A stretch of 64,000 bases of DNA, taken from assembly GCA_000442125.1 (NCBI GenBank), contig KE546966.1, positions 1,909,471 through 1,973,470 on the forward strand. Reading direction: 5' to 3'. The position numbers and the translations under genes are program-made. Source of the stretch: Opeltia flavorubescens. Lineage: Eukaryota > Ascomycota > Lecanoromycetes > Teloschistales > Teloschistaceae. Positions 10,918 through 23,100 of the stretch are shown one piece after another. Below the pieces are notes generated by a model. It ran no database searches. It saw only the letters and a list, made by a program, of their open reading frames with translations, and was not told the DNA's origin. Within the stretch, counting starts at the first letter, position 1, and every line of letters begins with the position of its first letter.

Positions 10918-12207
10918 TCAATACATCCAACCATCTCTTCTCACCCTTTGAAACCCCGTCATTCTTTCCGCACCAGGCTCTTCCATAGGTCTGGCACCCG
11001 TCATCATTGCCTCCTGGCCTCTTCCCTCGTCTCCACTTCTCCTTGGCACAGCAGAAATCACCTGTCCATCCGACGCCATCTCAACCCCACAGCAAACGAA
11101 ACAAGTCATCTCCACGAACCGCTCCCATCTTGTACCTCGCCTGTACACTGCTACAGGTGTCTCTGCAGGTCCAATACCCGTACGTGTGTTGTCCTCAGAT
11201 CTAACGACGACGCCATCGCCTTCACTTGCAATATCCGCCATGGGAGCATGATTGAACGGGTGGGTTTCCAGAGCTCCTTGCGTACCGTAACCTGTATGTC
11301 CACTCTGGCCTCCTTTCCTCCATCTGCCACGGATAAGTTCCCCATTCTCACCTCTCATCACCACGCCAGGCGGTAGGTGGGAGGTCTGACGTCGATATGC
11401 TATCTGCTCTGGGGTTTGACGACCACGGATCTTGTCGCGAAAACTTGCATGTGGCGATGGAAGACGGTAATTGGCGGCTTCTGGGGTATTGAACCTTGGC
11501 AGGCCAGGCGGTGTGGGCATCCGCTCTGGGGGATCGAATTGAGGTTCATGGATTGTAGGCTGACTGATCTTGTCCTGCAGTAAAGATGAGCACTCTGAAG
11601 ATGAAACCAGCGCCCGAGCAGCTGGGGTCGGCAGATCTGTGAGAGAAAACGATTCTTTATGAAGGGCTAGGCTGCGAGCACGCAGTGTCGAAATAGAAGG
11701 CGAGTGTTGTCGTAGACTGGTTATCGAATGGTGATGGCTTCGTAGTGTCGGACGTGAAGAACGCTCCGTGATTGTATCCAGAAAATGAGGGTGATGGATA
11801 TTAGGATCGAGGCGAAGAGATGCGGAGCCTTCTATTGCAGCCGGTGGGCTAGTTGATTGTGGTCTTGCCTTCCGCTTGCCTTTTTTCTTCGATTTAGGTT
11901 TTGCAGGAGGAGGTGGTGGAAGTTCCGAGCTAGCTGCGTTCCAAGTTCCAACCGGGATGGTTGTATTCAGAGGCGGTTCAGCAAGAGGCGCATCCCACAG
12001 CGAACTGTGCGGAGACGGTATGCTCTCGGATGAGTCGAGATTCTGATGGCGCCAGAAGGGTATAGGGAACCTGTGGCGTGATTGGGTTGATTGGGTTGTC
12101 TTTGCTGTGTGAAAGGGTGGTGACGACGGCTCCGATCTCATACTGTTAGTCGTGTCTTGAAGCGGCGTTCGTGGGGGAGAAGGTATAATGAGCCTTAATG
12201 AAGACAT
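10918..12207 (-). CDS. low-complexity Pro/Ser-rich hypothetical protein
   Basis: One exon of 429 residues from a good ATG. The N-terminal two thirds are Pro/Ser/Thr/Arg-rich with SP and TP pairs (PSPPRTPLQDTT) and a basic patch KPKSKKKGKRKARPQ that could act as a nuclear signal. A conserved-looking block follows near residues 250-300: FRDKIRGRQTPEQIAYRRQT and SHLPPGVVMRGENGELIRG, then WERFVEMTCFVCCGVEMASDG with three Cys. No known domain is recognised. The block resembles fungal proteins of unknown function that are mostly disordered with one short conserved segment. No signal peptide or membrane helix. The frame is long enough to be real, and the opposite-strand frames are shadows. Confidence 0.65.
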   Translation of the reverse strand: MSSLRLIIPSPPRTPLQDTTNSMRSEPSSPPFHTAKTTQSTQSRHRFPIPFWRHQNLDSSESIPSPHSSLWDAPLAEPPLNTTIPVGTWNAASSELPPPPPAKPKSKKKGKRKARPQSTSPPAAIEGSASLRLDPNIHHPHFLDTITERSSRPTLRSHHHSITSLRQHSPSISTLRARSLALHKESFSLTDLPTPAARALVSSSECSSLLQDKISQPTIHEPQFDPPERMPTPPGLPRFNTPEAANYRLPSPHASFRDKIRGRQTPEQIAYRRQTSHLPPGVVMRGENGELIRGRWRKGGQSGHTGYGTQGALETHPFNHAPMADIASEGDGVVVRSEDNTRTGIGPAETPVAVYRRGTRWERFVEMTCFVCCGVEMASDGQVISAVPRRSGDEGRGQEAMMTGARPMEEPGAERMTGFQRVRRDGWMY

Positions 12208-12893
12208 CTTGAAGAAGAATATGCAGAGGGCATGGAAGAAGCAGGATCAAGATGCAAGATTAAGCGCAGCAAGATGAAGTATGCAGTGGAAAAAGATTCA
12301 TCGCAGGTAGAAGGAATGGCAGCGGAGAGGAAGCCGGAATGTGTTACAGGAGGGTTTCGACATTGGAAAATGCGTAAGGCAGGCGCGATTCAGTATCTTC
12401 CTTTATCCGGAGCAAAATACTTGAGGTGTGTAAGAATTTGTCAAGATAACACTTGGATCTGGTCGTTCATACTAAGACTACGAAAAAAGGGGAAGCCGAC
12501 CTATCTATAACGCTGCTTTACCATCTGCCGTACATTTCGTCGTGTATAAATAAGTCGTCGTTGAACTATGATGGAAATGATCCTCCCTTGCCTTTACTCC
12601 CTCGACATGCAGTCGTATGCAGCGCTATTATCTTACTCGATACATTGAACGAACGAAATGCTGTCGATCAAATCGAACCCCCTTTTCCAATGCAAACAAA
12701 ATCCACAGGTAGATATCCGAAAGAAGATCGAAGGACCTTAAGAAACAAGTGTGCTTATGTATTCCCGATGTAAGAGAATTTACTTCGGGGAAAAGACGGA
12801 TAGTAAGGAAAAAACCCTCATCGGAATACGGTAGTCGTCCAGTATGTGGTGAGCAGTGATGGTTTGTTGGACGTAGAGAGGGGCTAAGATATC
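12208..12893. other. intergenic between the Pro/Ser-rich gene start and the Uds1 gene 3' end
   Basis: No supported gene. It holds the upstream region of the Pro/Ser-rich gene and the 3' flank of the coiled-coil gene. Confidence 0.55.
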
Positions 12894-15510
12894 TTAGCTC
12901 ACGGTTGTACTGTGATTCAATGGCGATTTGCCAGATGTCGAATCTTTCTTCAAAGTCCGAATGACTGCTTCGAGCTTACGTCTTTCCTCTTGCTCAAGCT
13001 GGGATTGTGTTAGTGAGCCCTTCCTGCTAAGCACATTGTCAAACTTACTCTCAGAGCCTTCATGTTCTCAGCCCGCATCTCCCGCATCATTTTCTTAAAT
13101 TCATTTTTCAGGACGTTGGCGCTCGTAGACCCCGGCACTGACGAGTCTCGGCTCCCAGCTGCCATAGGACTCTTGACTCCCATCCATTTCAGTTTCTCTT
13201 CACCGAGCTGCGCTTCAAGCTCTTCGCTTCGGTCGCGCAGTCGGTCCAGAGATGCCTCAAGCGCCTCACGATCTCGCTCGAATTCAATACTGGCTTTGGT
13301 CATCGTCTCGAATTCGCCGATTGTATCGCTTAGCTCCTGTTGTAAAGTATAGATTCGCTGCTTGAGCTCAGTGTTGTCTGTTCTCACTGTATCGTGCTGT
13401 GATTTAAGACTAGTCACGTCATGTAGTAGCGTATTGTTACGCTCATTGAGTTCGTCAAGCTCTTTCTGTACCGCGGGATTGGAAGCCATCTCTGCCGCTC
13501 GCTGTGCCCGCGTCCCGTATGCACCATCAAGCTCCGCTCTCGCAACCGTCAACTCCGTGTGAAGACGGACCATTTCTCCTTCGAGCCCCTTCATTTCTTC
13601 GTTTGCTTTCTCCACTTCTTGACTCTTGGCTTCGAGTTGCTGCTGGAGACTCAACTCCAAAGCGTCCTGATGCGCTTTCGCCTCCCTGGCCGCTTCTAAT
13701 TGAGCGATTGATTGCTGCACACGCCTCTCAGACTCTTCAAGCTCGGCACGCATGGCTGCCTTTGCGATTCCGTGATCATCTTTCGTGTCAGCAAGCTCTG
13801 CTTCCAGCGTATCTAGTTCATGTTGCTTGGCCTGCAAATTTGCAAGAAGCTGGTTCTCCGCCTCTTTCCGCGCTTGCCTTTCCGCTTCGAGGGCGTTGCG
13901 CGCAAAGGCTTCTTGCTGCTGCTCTTGCAGTGTGGCTTCTTGCCGAGCATTATCCAGATGCTGGGTTACTAGTACGAGCTCATCCCTAGCCTCCTTTTCT
14001 TCATGATGCTTAGCGTCCAATGCCTTCTGCGTTTGCTCAAGGTTTACAGTCAGTTCTGATATCTGCGAATCCTTCTGCGCGTCTGACTTCCCATTCAATT
14101 CCCGCTGCTGCTGTATCTGGCGCGTGAGGATATTCTTCTGCTCTCGAAGATTCCCATGTCTATTATGCAGAGTTCGGATTCTATCGTGAAACCCCTCTAA
14201 CGAGAATTGCTCATCAGACTTAGACGAATCCTTGGACCTATCCGAGTCAGAGGAGTCTCGCTGCGATCCTTGCTGCCTGCTTTGGCCCTGGTTCGATGCC
14301 AGGAGCTCCCACAAACCCATCAGCGTTGTTTCGTACTGCCCGGATTTCTCTTCTAAAAATCCTGATTTGGACGTCAGGTGTTGCGCTTCACCAATTGCAG
14401 CATCACGGTCTTTCTGGATTCTTTCGACTGCGTTTTCGAGCTGATCTAGCTGCGACTGAATATTTGTTTCTGATGACCTTTGGTCACCGCCTCTAGAAAC
14501 CGGGTCTTCAGAGACTGGACTTCTGCCGACACTTGCTTGGGCAATAGATCCTCTCAATCTATTAGTAAGAGACTCTAACCTCCGTTCAGTTTCTGAGATG
14601 GCACGATTTTGAGCTGCGAAGTTGTCCATGTTACCACGACTCGGACTGTCATCTGCTTCAAGCAATGAATCAAGTGTTCGGTAGAAGCTGCGGTCATCGA
14701 AGTCGTAGAAACCGTCGCTGGATCCTGCGGTCTTCTGGTTCATCGTGTAGTGCGAGAAGCCGTCAGGGCTCTGTGGGGGTGTTTCGTTCTTTAAAAAACC
14801 GGTGTGGGTCACCTGCAGAACGCCGGCTGTGTGCTCCAGTAAACGTCTTTGTAGGTCTTGCTTACGCCTTTCCAGCGTCCATAATTCCTGAGCCAGCTCT
14901 TCACATTTTCTAGTACTTGCCGCCAACTCGTCGTCATTCTTAACCAATAGGTCACTTATACTCCCTCTGCTACCAAGTATACTCCTCCGATGCCCTTTTG
15001 GAGATCTACCAAATCCTTCACGCACATTATCCTTGTTGCTTGGCGAGTCAAGCCTGTTGAACGAATGGGCTGCGTCACGGATTTTGTTCTCCAATACAAG
15101 CTTGCGCTTCGTAGCATCTATTCGGGACGAAAGTAGGGCAAGCTCCCTTTTCAACTCTTCCAACTCTTCGATTGAGAGAATGTCATAATACTGGCTTTCG
15201 CCCATAGCAGTTTCCATCAGTAGGTGCATTGAGACAGGGTCATGAGAATCGAGAGGCCCTGAACTTCTGGACCTTGATCGTTTCGCCTGGCTCATGTCAG
15301 GAACTTTGCCATGTTCTTAGAAGTGACTCGAATCCTTACTCCCTTTGAATCTCCATATATGACTGTACTATCCAATGTATCCCTGTATCCATTGAGTAGT
15401 ATCTGCGACGATGGTTCAATTTGTGCATGTTGACCAGCGCCATAGGCGGGCTCATTGATCGAGGAAGACGATGAAAATTGCCGACTATGCCCATTCATAA
15501 TGGAAACCAT
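12894..15510 (-). CDS. Uds1-domain (up-regulated during septation) coiled-coil protein
   Basis: Exons 15340-15510, 13049-15286 and 12894-12998 give 837 residues. After an N-terminal Ser-rich region comes the Uds1 block HLLMETAMGESQYYDILSIE followed by ELEELKRELALLSSRIDATK. Most of the remaining protein is heptad-patterned coiled coil (about residues 95-160 and 330-780). S. pombe relatives rise during septation and the family is linked to cytokinesis and cell-cycle structures, so a cytoskeletal scaffold role is inferred. The first intron (53 nt, GTAAGG..CTGAC..CAG) removes the in-frame-looking ATG at 15295; the first exon supplies MNGHSRQFSSSSSINEPAYG. The last exon (34 codons) follows a GTAAGT intron and extends the coil. 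Residue 1 could instead be the second ATG at 15498. Confidence 0.85.
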
Positions 15511-15914
15511 GTCTGGTCGGGTGGAACAGATCTTGCTGTTGGCTTGTGCGGCTTGACGGTTGCTTGTGGAAAATTTAAGGAGTAGAGGAACGTGCTCATC
15601 GAAGGCACTGATTGAGGTCCATTACCAACCAGCATTTGAGACTGGAAGTACCCATAATAAATAAAATAATAGGGTATATTTGCGGTAAAGCGATTATGCA
15701 AAGAAAAGCATCAACGCGTACGCCGGAAGCAAGACCTTCAATAATCTGCCGTTGATTTGCAGTAAGGCCTGCAAGGGATTGGTTCGGATAAGGGCTGCCG
15801 CTGACTAATACTGCCCGCTTCCATATGATTTCGATTTGCATTTGTTTATAATTATACCGGCCGACTGTCACCTTGAGATCCGTAATTTTTAATTCTATTG
15901 GACATTTCACGCTA
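15511..15914. other. intergenic between DSC2 3' end and the Uds1 gene start
   Basis: The two genes run head to tail. Short frames only; AT-rich around 15640-15680. It should hold the Uds1 gene promoter. Confidence 0.55.
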
Positions 15915-16770
15915 CTAGAATGCTCCCCGAAAATGGTCTAATATACCAGTTCCGAAGCCTCGTCTCCTTACTTCTCCCTCTGTCCCATTGATCGCAGTTC
16001 CAGAACCACCTTCACCTTCCAGTCTTCGCCGTAGTTCTTCAAAGTTTCCACCTCTATCTTGCTTTTGCCCTGTTGCCCAGGTTGGAATTCTCCAATTCGT
16101 CCATATTCCTGGGCCCAAATCTCCTCTCCAGGCAACACCAATAAACCAGCCAACCAGCGCACATACTGCCGACCCCGGTAATGATGATAGAGCCAGTTGT
16201 GCTGCGAGCAGATAGACTAGCGACTTGTCGCTGAAAGTCAAACTGTCGGACGGCGAAGCGGAAATGAGAATACGATACTGGTAGACAGTAGGAATTGTGG
16301 CATAATATTGAGCTAGGAGCGCGAAGATGATAGGTGTAGGACCGGCAGGTAGTATGTTGAGTATCGAGAAGGTGAGGGGGCGCAAAACAGCTAAGATCAA
16401 GGGAGGGATCAGTAGGGTAGGCAGGAAAGTAGTCAGTAAGAACGACTATCATCAAGTATCAGCGCAAAAGGTCTAGAAATTTTGATAACAAGAAGGGCGG
16501 ACGAACAGCAAATTTACGAGAACCCCACAGACGCTCGATGATGCGAAGGTGGTACAATGTCATTACACCAAATAATAGCTCGCTCGAGTTATTGTAGCAT
16601 GACTGCCATATGAATAGTCTCCAATATTGTTGGTGATGCCATAGGTGCGGGACAAGCTGGATGTGAAATAGATACTTGGTGTCTGTAACACTGACCACTA
16701 TCGAGGAGACTATGATGCCGAAGAAAAGGAACTTGGACACTGGTGTGGCGGTAAAACCTGAAGCGAGCAT
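15915..16770 (-). CDS. dsc2: DSC E3 ligase complex subunit 2 (rhomboid-like)
   Basis: Exons 16507-16770 and 15915-16445 (61-nt intron) give 264 residues. The splice joins ERLWGSRKFA to SFLLTTFLPTLLIPP. The rhomboid-like fold is visible: an N-terminal helix (FLFFGIIVSSIVVSVTD), the segment YLFHIQLVPHLWHHQQYWRL, a TM stretch (ELLFGVMTLYHLRIIERLWG) and further helices (FLPTLLIPPLILAV, LAAQLALSSLPGSAVCALVG). The GxSx catalytic serine of active rhomboids is not seen, fitting the pseudoprotease Dsc2, which works in the Golgi/ER Dsc ubiquitin ligase that activates SREBP and removes membrane proteins. The start is the ATG at 16770. The C-terminal UBA domain of some homologues is not obvious here. A UBAC2-type relative is the alternative. 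Confidence 0.8.
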
Positions 16771-17878
16771 GGTAACCAAGCTTCAAACGTCCTGACCATG
16801 TGCCTCCAATACGAGACCACTGATCAAAACTCAAGCCATGTATTTCAGCATTCCACGGATCAGCCAATGAGTGGACGAAACTACAGATGTCGAAGCGCGG
16901 TAACCGCGAGACCGAAAGTAACGTTCCTCGGCATAAGCAGGGAAGCTTAGACTGTTTAGCTCTAGGTTTCTGCAGCAGCAACAAGGCATCCTGCTTACCT
17001 TATGGGGACGGCAGAACTATGCTCCAGTGAGTCTAGCTACAAGCTGTAGATGTGGGGTAACGGCCGCGGACATTCGTTACTGTCAGAAGATGCAGCCACT
17101 ACAACCCGGGGACACCCTCCGGAAAGTCGGACATTAGGAACGAACTATCCGTCTATGCGTCACTCCATGGTGACGACGTCCATCTATGTATGCTGCTTGC
17201 AAACGATGATTGAGATTCCTACGTGGTTGAAGAGCATCTTTTAAGTTGTCAGGCTGCGACTCAGCAGCTGTGTTGGCATCTCGCGCCAAAGCGTTATCCG
17301 GTGGACCCGGATGCTCAGCCGCATGTGCTATGATTTCTTTACACTTCATTCGCTTGTTCGTACCCTTCATCCCTGTGGTCCATTCCAACCTCAAGTATTA
17401 TTTTAGTCTTGAAACAGTAGGTCGCACAGCGGAGTCTGTACTTTGTAGTGAGCCTTATTAGCCCTCGTCCGAGTTCGGTGATATCGAGTCTCCGAAGCCG
17501 TGTCATTTCCACCGCACAACAATCCTACTTCCTTCACTCGGGCATCCATCGTACCATCTCCTTCGCTTCTTGCAAGGTTACCAGCATGATGCTCGTTTTG
17601 TGTAATCTTGCTGTGGCGCCTCTTTTACTTCTCAAATCGGGAGCTAATGTCCATCTCTTACCGTAGTGCCTCAGCTACCAATGTTTTCCAGCCTTGCGGT
17701 TGTTTGTAATACTGCGGCGTCTTGCTGCCATTCTACTGGTTCTGACACCTCGCAAGCCAAGCGTTTGACTTGCTCGATGTGTTCTCTCTCTTCTGCTGCG
17801 GTAAACTTCATCGCTGCTGTCTCAACAACAAAGCCGCTGCCATCCGGAGACGTCGATGTCGCCAAGGTTTCAGAGAGC
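16771..17878. other. divergent intergenic region, 1.1 kb
   Basis: It separates DSC2 (leftward) from the conserved gene at 17879 (rightward), so it holds both promoters. An open frame runs in phase with the latter from 17666, but its codon use and sequence look non-coding and the likely start is 17879. Confidence 0.5.
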
Positions 17879-19444
17879 ATGGTCACGGAGGTAGATTCAC
17901 CTTCAAAGCAGCTAAAAGAGGATCCAGTACCTGCTTCTGAGCTGCCCCATAGGAGAAGCAGGAGGAGATCATCTCAGAACAAAACGTCGTATCAGCTGGC
18001 GCATCCACCACCTTCTGCCAAGAACCGACATCGCCTTCGACTTCGTCCCAAGACACTGCTCCAGCTTCAACGACTTTCCAACACATCTCGCCCCGTACCT
18101 GTCATAGACGTTCTCCCCTCGATTCTATTTGCTCCCCGGGTAGCTCGACGGATTCCTCAAGTCTTCCAAGGCAAGCAAGGCCTGGGCCTGGACGATTTGG
18201 TTTTTGTTCGCAGTCAGGCACAAGATTTAGCGACTACTGTACAGAACGGGTTCACTGACGTTGACGAGGAGACCACATCAAGCGATCGGGAGGTTGTTGC
18301 TGCTATATGTCAATCCAGTCTTGGACATGACCATGGACACCATCGTACGGAAATTCGTTTTAGTCAAGACTCCATATGGACAGCGACTGCCTTGCAGAGC
18401 GGAGCATACGAGTTCGTATCCCACGTGCATGGTGAGACACGATCAATCGCCCGATGGGTCCCTAAAAGAGATGCCGCTGCAGAGGGTGTTATGGACATCC
18501 AGAAGTTCAAGTTCAGTCTAATCGACACGAATTCCCGCCGACATCCTGTGATTGGAAACATGAACAAACAAGCAATCGACATATACGATTGGTATACTGT
18601 TCCATCAGGTCACCATGATACAGTACAATCCGTCGATACTGAGTCCGTAGGCTCAAATTCTCTGGAAGACAATCCTCGGACGCGAGCGGATGACTGTGAT
18701 GGGCCGCCTAAAACAATTATCGAGACCGATGACAATTTGCGAACTGTTATTGCAGTGACGGGAGTTTGGGTAGCTTTCTGCGAAGGCTGGTCACCAAACT
18801 TCAGATATCACACCAAACAGGTTATCTCGAATGGCATCTCCGAGGTAGCAAATCGTAGGAGAAACAATCCCTCACAGCCGACATCTCCCACGCTAGAGCA
18901 ACATCATTTTCATCACCAGCCGCTCACGTCGATCAAGGAGGTCCGATACAGACCAGGCCTCTTGCATACCTCATCTCTTTCTTCAGTACCTTCAGCCTCA
19001 TCCTTAGGCTCTCCGTCATCTTTTGGCTCGCCGATCATGTCTCCCCGAAGGACTGTCTCCTCATCCGTCACAGGCGTTGGAAATCTCCATAGTCATGTCG
19101 GCACTTACTTCGATCATCAATTGAAGCCGATGGAGTCGCAGGGTAACGGTAATGAAGGGCAAATGGAGGCTAGAGATGGTTCAATGATGGAGCAGGCTCC
19201 AGAAGGAAGGAGAGAAACAAAGCACGATATCGCTAACCTTAGTAAGCTACCTGGACATGGAAAAGGAACTGAAGTGATCCCTACGGAACCGCATGCGCGG
19301 AAAGGAAGTGGGCAAGATTTGGTCAGTGAAACGACATTGGTTGAGGGATTGATCAAGAAACCTGGTAGACTCAAACGAGTCTTGAGTTACTTGAAGCGGC
19401 CAAAGACCACTCGGCAATCAAGACGAGTTACACCAATAAGGTGA
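17879..19444 (+). CDS. conserved filamentous-fungal protein of unknown function
   Basis: 521 residues from the ATG at 17879, chosen because the family starts at that point: M-x-x-E-V-x-x-P-S followed by EDPVPASELPHRR, RRSSQNKTSYQLAHPPP and LRPKTLLQLQRL, a block I recognise from many Pezizomycotina proteins without a known role. An earlier in-frame ATG exists at 17681, but its translation is unlike the family. Next are VIDVLPSILFAPRVARRIP, then a beta-rich middle (FSQDSIWTATALQSGAYEFV; KFSLIDTNSRRHPVIGNMNK; IDIYDWYT) and a later V-x-V-A-F-C-E-G-W segment. The last 200 residues are Ser/Pro-rich and basic (RLKRVLSYLKRPKTTRQSRR). No signal peptide or membrane helix. Function unknown; possibly nuclear or cytoplasmic. 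Confidence 0.75.
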   Translation: MVTEVDSPSKQLKEDPVPASELPHRRSRRRSSQNKTSYQLAHPPPSAKNRHRLRLRPKTLLQLQRLSNTSRPVPVIDVLPSILFAPRVARRIPQVFQGKQGLGLDDLVFVRSQAQDLATTVQNGFTDVDEETTSSDREVVAAICQSSLGHDHGHHRTEIRFSQDSIWTATALQSGAYEFVSHVHGETRSIARWVPKRDAAAEGVMDIQKFKFSLIDTNSRRHPVIGNMNKQAIDIYDWYTVPSGHHDTVQSVDTESVGSNSLEDNPRTRADDCDGPPKTIIETDDNLRTVIAVTGVWVAFCEGWSPNFRYHTKQVISNGISEVANRRRNNPSQPTSPTLEQHHFHHQPLTSIKEVRYRPGLLHTSSLSSVPSASSLGSPSSFGSPIMSPRRTVSSSVTGVGNLHSHVGTYFDHQLKPMESQGNGNEGQMEARDGSMMEQAPEGRRETKHDIANLSKLPGHGKGTEVIPTEPHARKGSGQDLVSETTLVEGLIKKPGRLKRVLSYLKRPKTTRQSRRVTPIR

Positions 19445-20185
19445 TGTATATGCCTTTGCATACTGGACATAGATACCATTGAGCCATTGAGCAACCGAAT
19501 AACATGAAGTAATGCAACATGTAATAAGTCTTGTAATCAATTTACCGGTGTCATCTTCCTTCGCTGAGCTGATGCCAGGGTTATATTTTCCTATTATCGA
19601 AGAGCAGTCAGCCCATTACTCCCTCTAATCTTGAGGAAAGAGGCCGGTAAGAGAAACCAAACCCTTGGGCGACAAGAAAAGTGCGTAGAAGCGAACGGGA
19701 CACGGCAATCCCCAGCCAAAAGTCACCAAATCTTATACAAGAGCTACATAGGTAGTTTTGACTGCCTTCCCAATCTTAGAACTCAAGGTGTTGGCTAAGA
19801 TCTTGAGGTAATCGAGGTATCGATTGCAATGTTCCCGTGACCAGCCTAGGCTCTCTATTCGTTCAGGGACTAAGCCAAGGATGTTTTAGCATTAAACGGG
19901 CTAACAGTTGGGCAACGGAAGCGAGACACGCTAACTCAAAAATAATTCTCGCGTGTTGACGAGCGTAGAGCATCATTTCGCACGTCATAGCTTAAGCATC
20001 TTAACCTTGTAATTCAATGCAACGAACAACGATCACTTCTGCTATCATTAAACTCATTAAATTCGAAGGCCAATGGTCAATTCCACGGTCTTAAGAGCTT
20101 TCATCTGAACGTGAACTTATGGAATGCTTACACGGCATTAATTTGATACTGGCAATGCGAAAGTCCAAGCTCTAATAAATTCAAG
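19445..20185. other. intergenic upstream of the YTH gene
   Basis: 741 bp between two genes on the plus strand. No gene or clear promoter element seen. Confidence 0.5.
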
Positions 20186-23100
20186 ATGCCGAATAACCCT
20201 CACGAAAAGCAAAGTGGAAACGACTTCTTTGCAGCGCTAAATGCCTTCAATTCAATCCCAGCATTTGGGCAGTCTTGGTCTGGCCCGGGATGGAACAATA
20301 TGCCAATGGCCAATCATAACCCTAGTGGCTCTTTTCAACCTGGATTTCCACTTCCGCAGAATGACCAATTTGATCAAAATCAGCTAATAAATCCCCATGA
20401 ATACAGCGAAGATGATGATTTTTATGAAACGGAAAAAGGTCATTCCAAAAACACTGCGGTCGACTCAAATGAGCGCCGTAAGACCTCATTGACTTCTCAC
20501 GTCAATACTACTCCCAATCCAAAGTCAAAAACGGCCCCCCAAAACACACCTGCAGCAGTGTGTATGGCTCAGTCGCAGGAGGAAAAGGGATCACTTCCGA
20601 CACCAGTAGCTACAGCAACAAAATCACTGTCAAATAAGGGCTCAGACGCTCGTTTAAGCGAGCTACGACAAAAATTGCTGGCAAGCAAGCGAGCTAGTTC
20701 AGCAACGCCAATTCCGTCCAATGATAAGGTGGTACAACGTACTGTAGTCGATGGGACGACTAAGCATGCGATGAGGCCCGAGAATGTTGTCAATTCAGAG
20801 GCAAATCCCAAAACTGAGGAAGGAAGCTTTACCGCGGCCACTACCAGAGGGCATACCAATTTTCCAGAAAAGAAGTCTTCATCGGGTGTCGCCAACCTTC
20901 CCAGATCCGCACCTGCGCAGTCAGACATTCAAGGCTTGATTGATGAGTACCGAGCTCCAGACACCGCAATAGATCCAAAAGAGCCGTCAGAATTGACCAT
21001 GAATGGGGAAAAGAAAAAGGATTTGGCGAGACCAGAAGCAAATAAAGTGGGCAGTGAACCGAAGAGGATCGAAAAAACGAAGCTGCGTGCCGTAAATACA
21101 AATACTCCGCTGAAGCCGCCCAGCGGATCCCCGGGGAGTTCCGAATCTGGGGAGATCCGCAGTGACCAAGACTTGGTGACCCCTATAAGTGGGAATGACC
21201 CCGTACAAAGCTCTGTGAGAAAATCGGAAGACAAACCTTCGAGTGCATTGAATAACAGTGCTGCTACCAACGCTCCTGACAAAACTCCATTGTCAAAGAT
21301 TCAACAAGGTGATACTCATACTTTGAAGCAGAGCAAAGCATCAGGTACCCCAAAACAAGTCCCAAAATCTCGAGCCACAGGACAACGTCAGGCTGCGAAA
21401 CCAGCGCCTGATTCCCGAGTTGCACCCCTCGCACCAAAATCTGATCAGACACACAAGGGAGCACACCAGGCTCCAAAATTACGAGATTCGCCGGGTAATC
21501 AGCCTCAAAGACGTTTCGGTGGAGACCAGTATAACAGTCATCCTCCCGCAGATGCAAAGGCACTGTCTGCTTCTTCGGGGCCGGCGCCTCTTCAAGCTTA
21601 TCAAAAAGCCCATGACAAGGTACAAAAGCGTCAACAAGGATCTGAACAGGTGGTCAACGGAGAGCACGTGGCACGCTCCCAAGAACAGAATGTCGAGCAG
21701 AATGAATCATCTTCCTTACCAAGAGCTGATGTGGCTATCAACGGTCACCTTTCCAAAAAGGAGAAGGAGTTACAGGATAAACCCACGATCGCTGGTCTGT
21801 CTTCTCCTACCCCGTTATCGTCAGATAAATCGCACCAAGCTAGGGGACGAGAGGACTTGGATCGGGATCTTCGCAATAATGGTAGGAACATATTGAGTTC
21901 AATTCAGCAGGAGCAGATTCAGAATTTGGGGATTGACCTTACTTCTGAAGGTCTTCGGGATCTCTATGAGTTTCTTGAATATCATCGCTTCTTCGTCAAG
22001 GAATACCGTGAAGGCTTCCTAATTCGGCAAAGGAGGCTTAGAGCTCTAGAAGCGGAGAAGCTCGCTCTTGAACGTGAATCCTTGATGCAGTACGAACTCT
22101 TCAACTCAATCCGTGCTCAATCTCTTGCAGCAAGGGAACGTACCGAGCCCCCTACTTTGGTCCGACTTCAGGACTCCAAGGAAAGCATCGAAGTACCCCT
22201 AGGAAAGCCGATGCCTCCTCCGTTGAGTCTGCCAAGGAAATCTCAGGACGAAGGGGTCATTGCCATCAAGGGTAGAGCTAGTATGGTAGAAGCTATATCC
22301 CCGAAGTATCCTGCATCTCGAGCTAACGGAGACCTCACGCCACGTGTTCTTCATGATAGCGTCAATCTCAAGCGACAGCATCTCGACGATGATGATGACT
22401 TTTACCAAAGCAGGAAATCGAGTCGTATGGATATAGACGGTCAAAAAAGCGATAGGAGCCAGCAAGTTAGCCCTAGGACCTCCCGCAGCGATTTTCAGAT
22501 TCTGGACCGCAGGCGTCTTTCAGACTATAGGGCCACAGATTACGGTCATCGTGATAGAAGTCGTTCTCCTAATCATCGTCCGAGAAGTTTGAGCCCCTAC
22601 AGAAAAGTCCCTGGCTACCCCTACCTTTCAAGACAGAATTCATGGGCAGGCTCATACCCTCGGGAGGGTGACCAATCCCGCCCAAGTGCAGGGGACTTGA
22701 GACGAGGTTCTGCCGGCGCGCGTTGTCGTAATTGTGACAGGATCGGCCACTTATCAACCGATTGTCGAGATACATACAGAGGAGCTAGTAATGATGACAG
22801 TAGGGCGCAACGGCGCGGAGACCATGGCTTTCATAACAACCAGCCAGCATATTCTGGACGAGGAAACCGTGCTTCATCGTCAAGCTTCCGGGGAGGTCTT
22901 GGTCGAGGTAGAAACGACTACCAAAGTTACAAACCTGGTGATGATTCCGTACCTTACAACAGCAGCCCGGCACGTCACGGGGTTGGTGTACCGAGCAAAA
23001 GCGATCCCTTGAATCTCAAAGCTGGCGGTCAGTCTTGTCGTTCTCCGTCCACAGGCGCAGATCTCCCCTGATAACGTTCCACTGTATGCGTCAAGCTTAG

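Noticed and set aside
10792-11376. 194-codon frame on the plus strand
   Set aside because: It lies opposite the longer 429-residue gene, has biased shadow composition and no family signal.
13504-13989. 161-codon plus-strand frame
   Set aside because: Antisense shadow of the Uds1 coiled coil; rich in Leu/Ser/Ala as expected for the complement of heptad codons.
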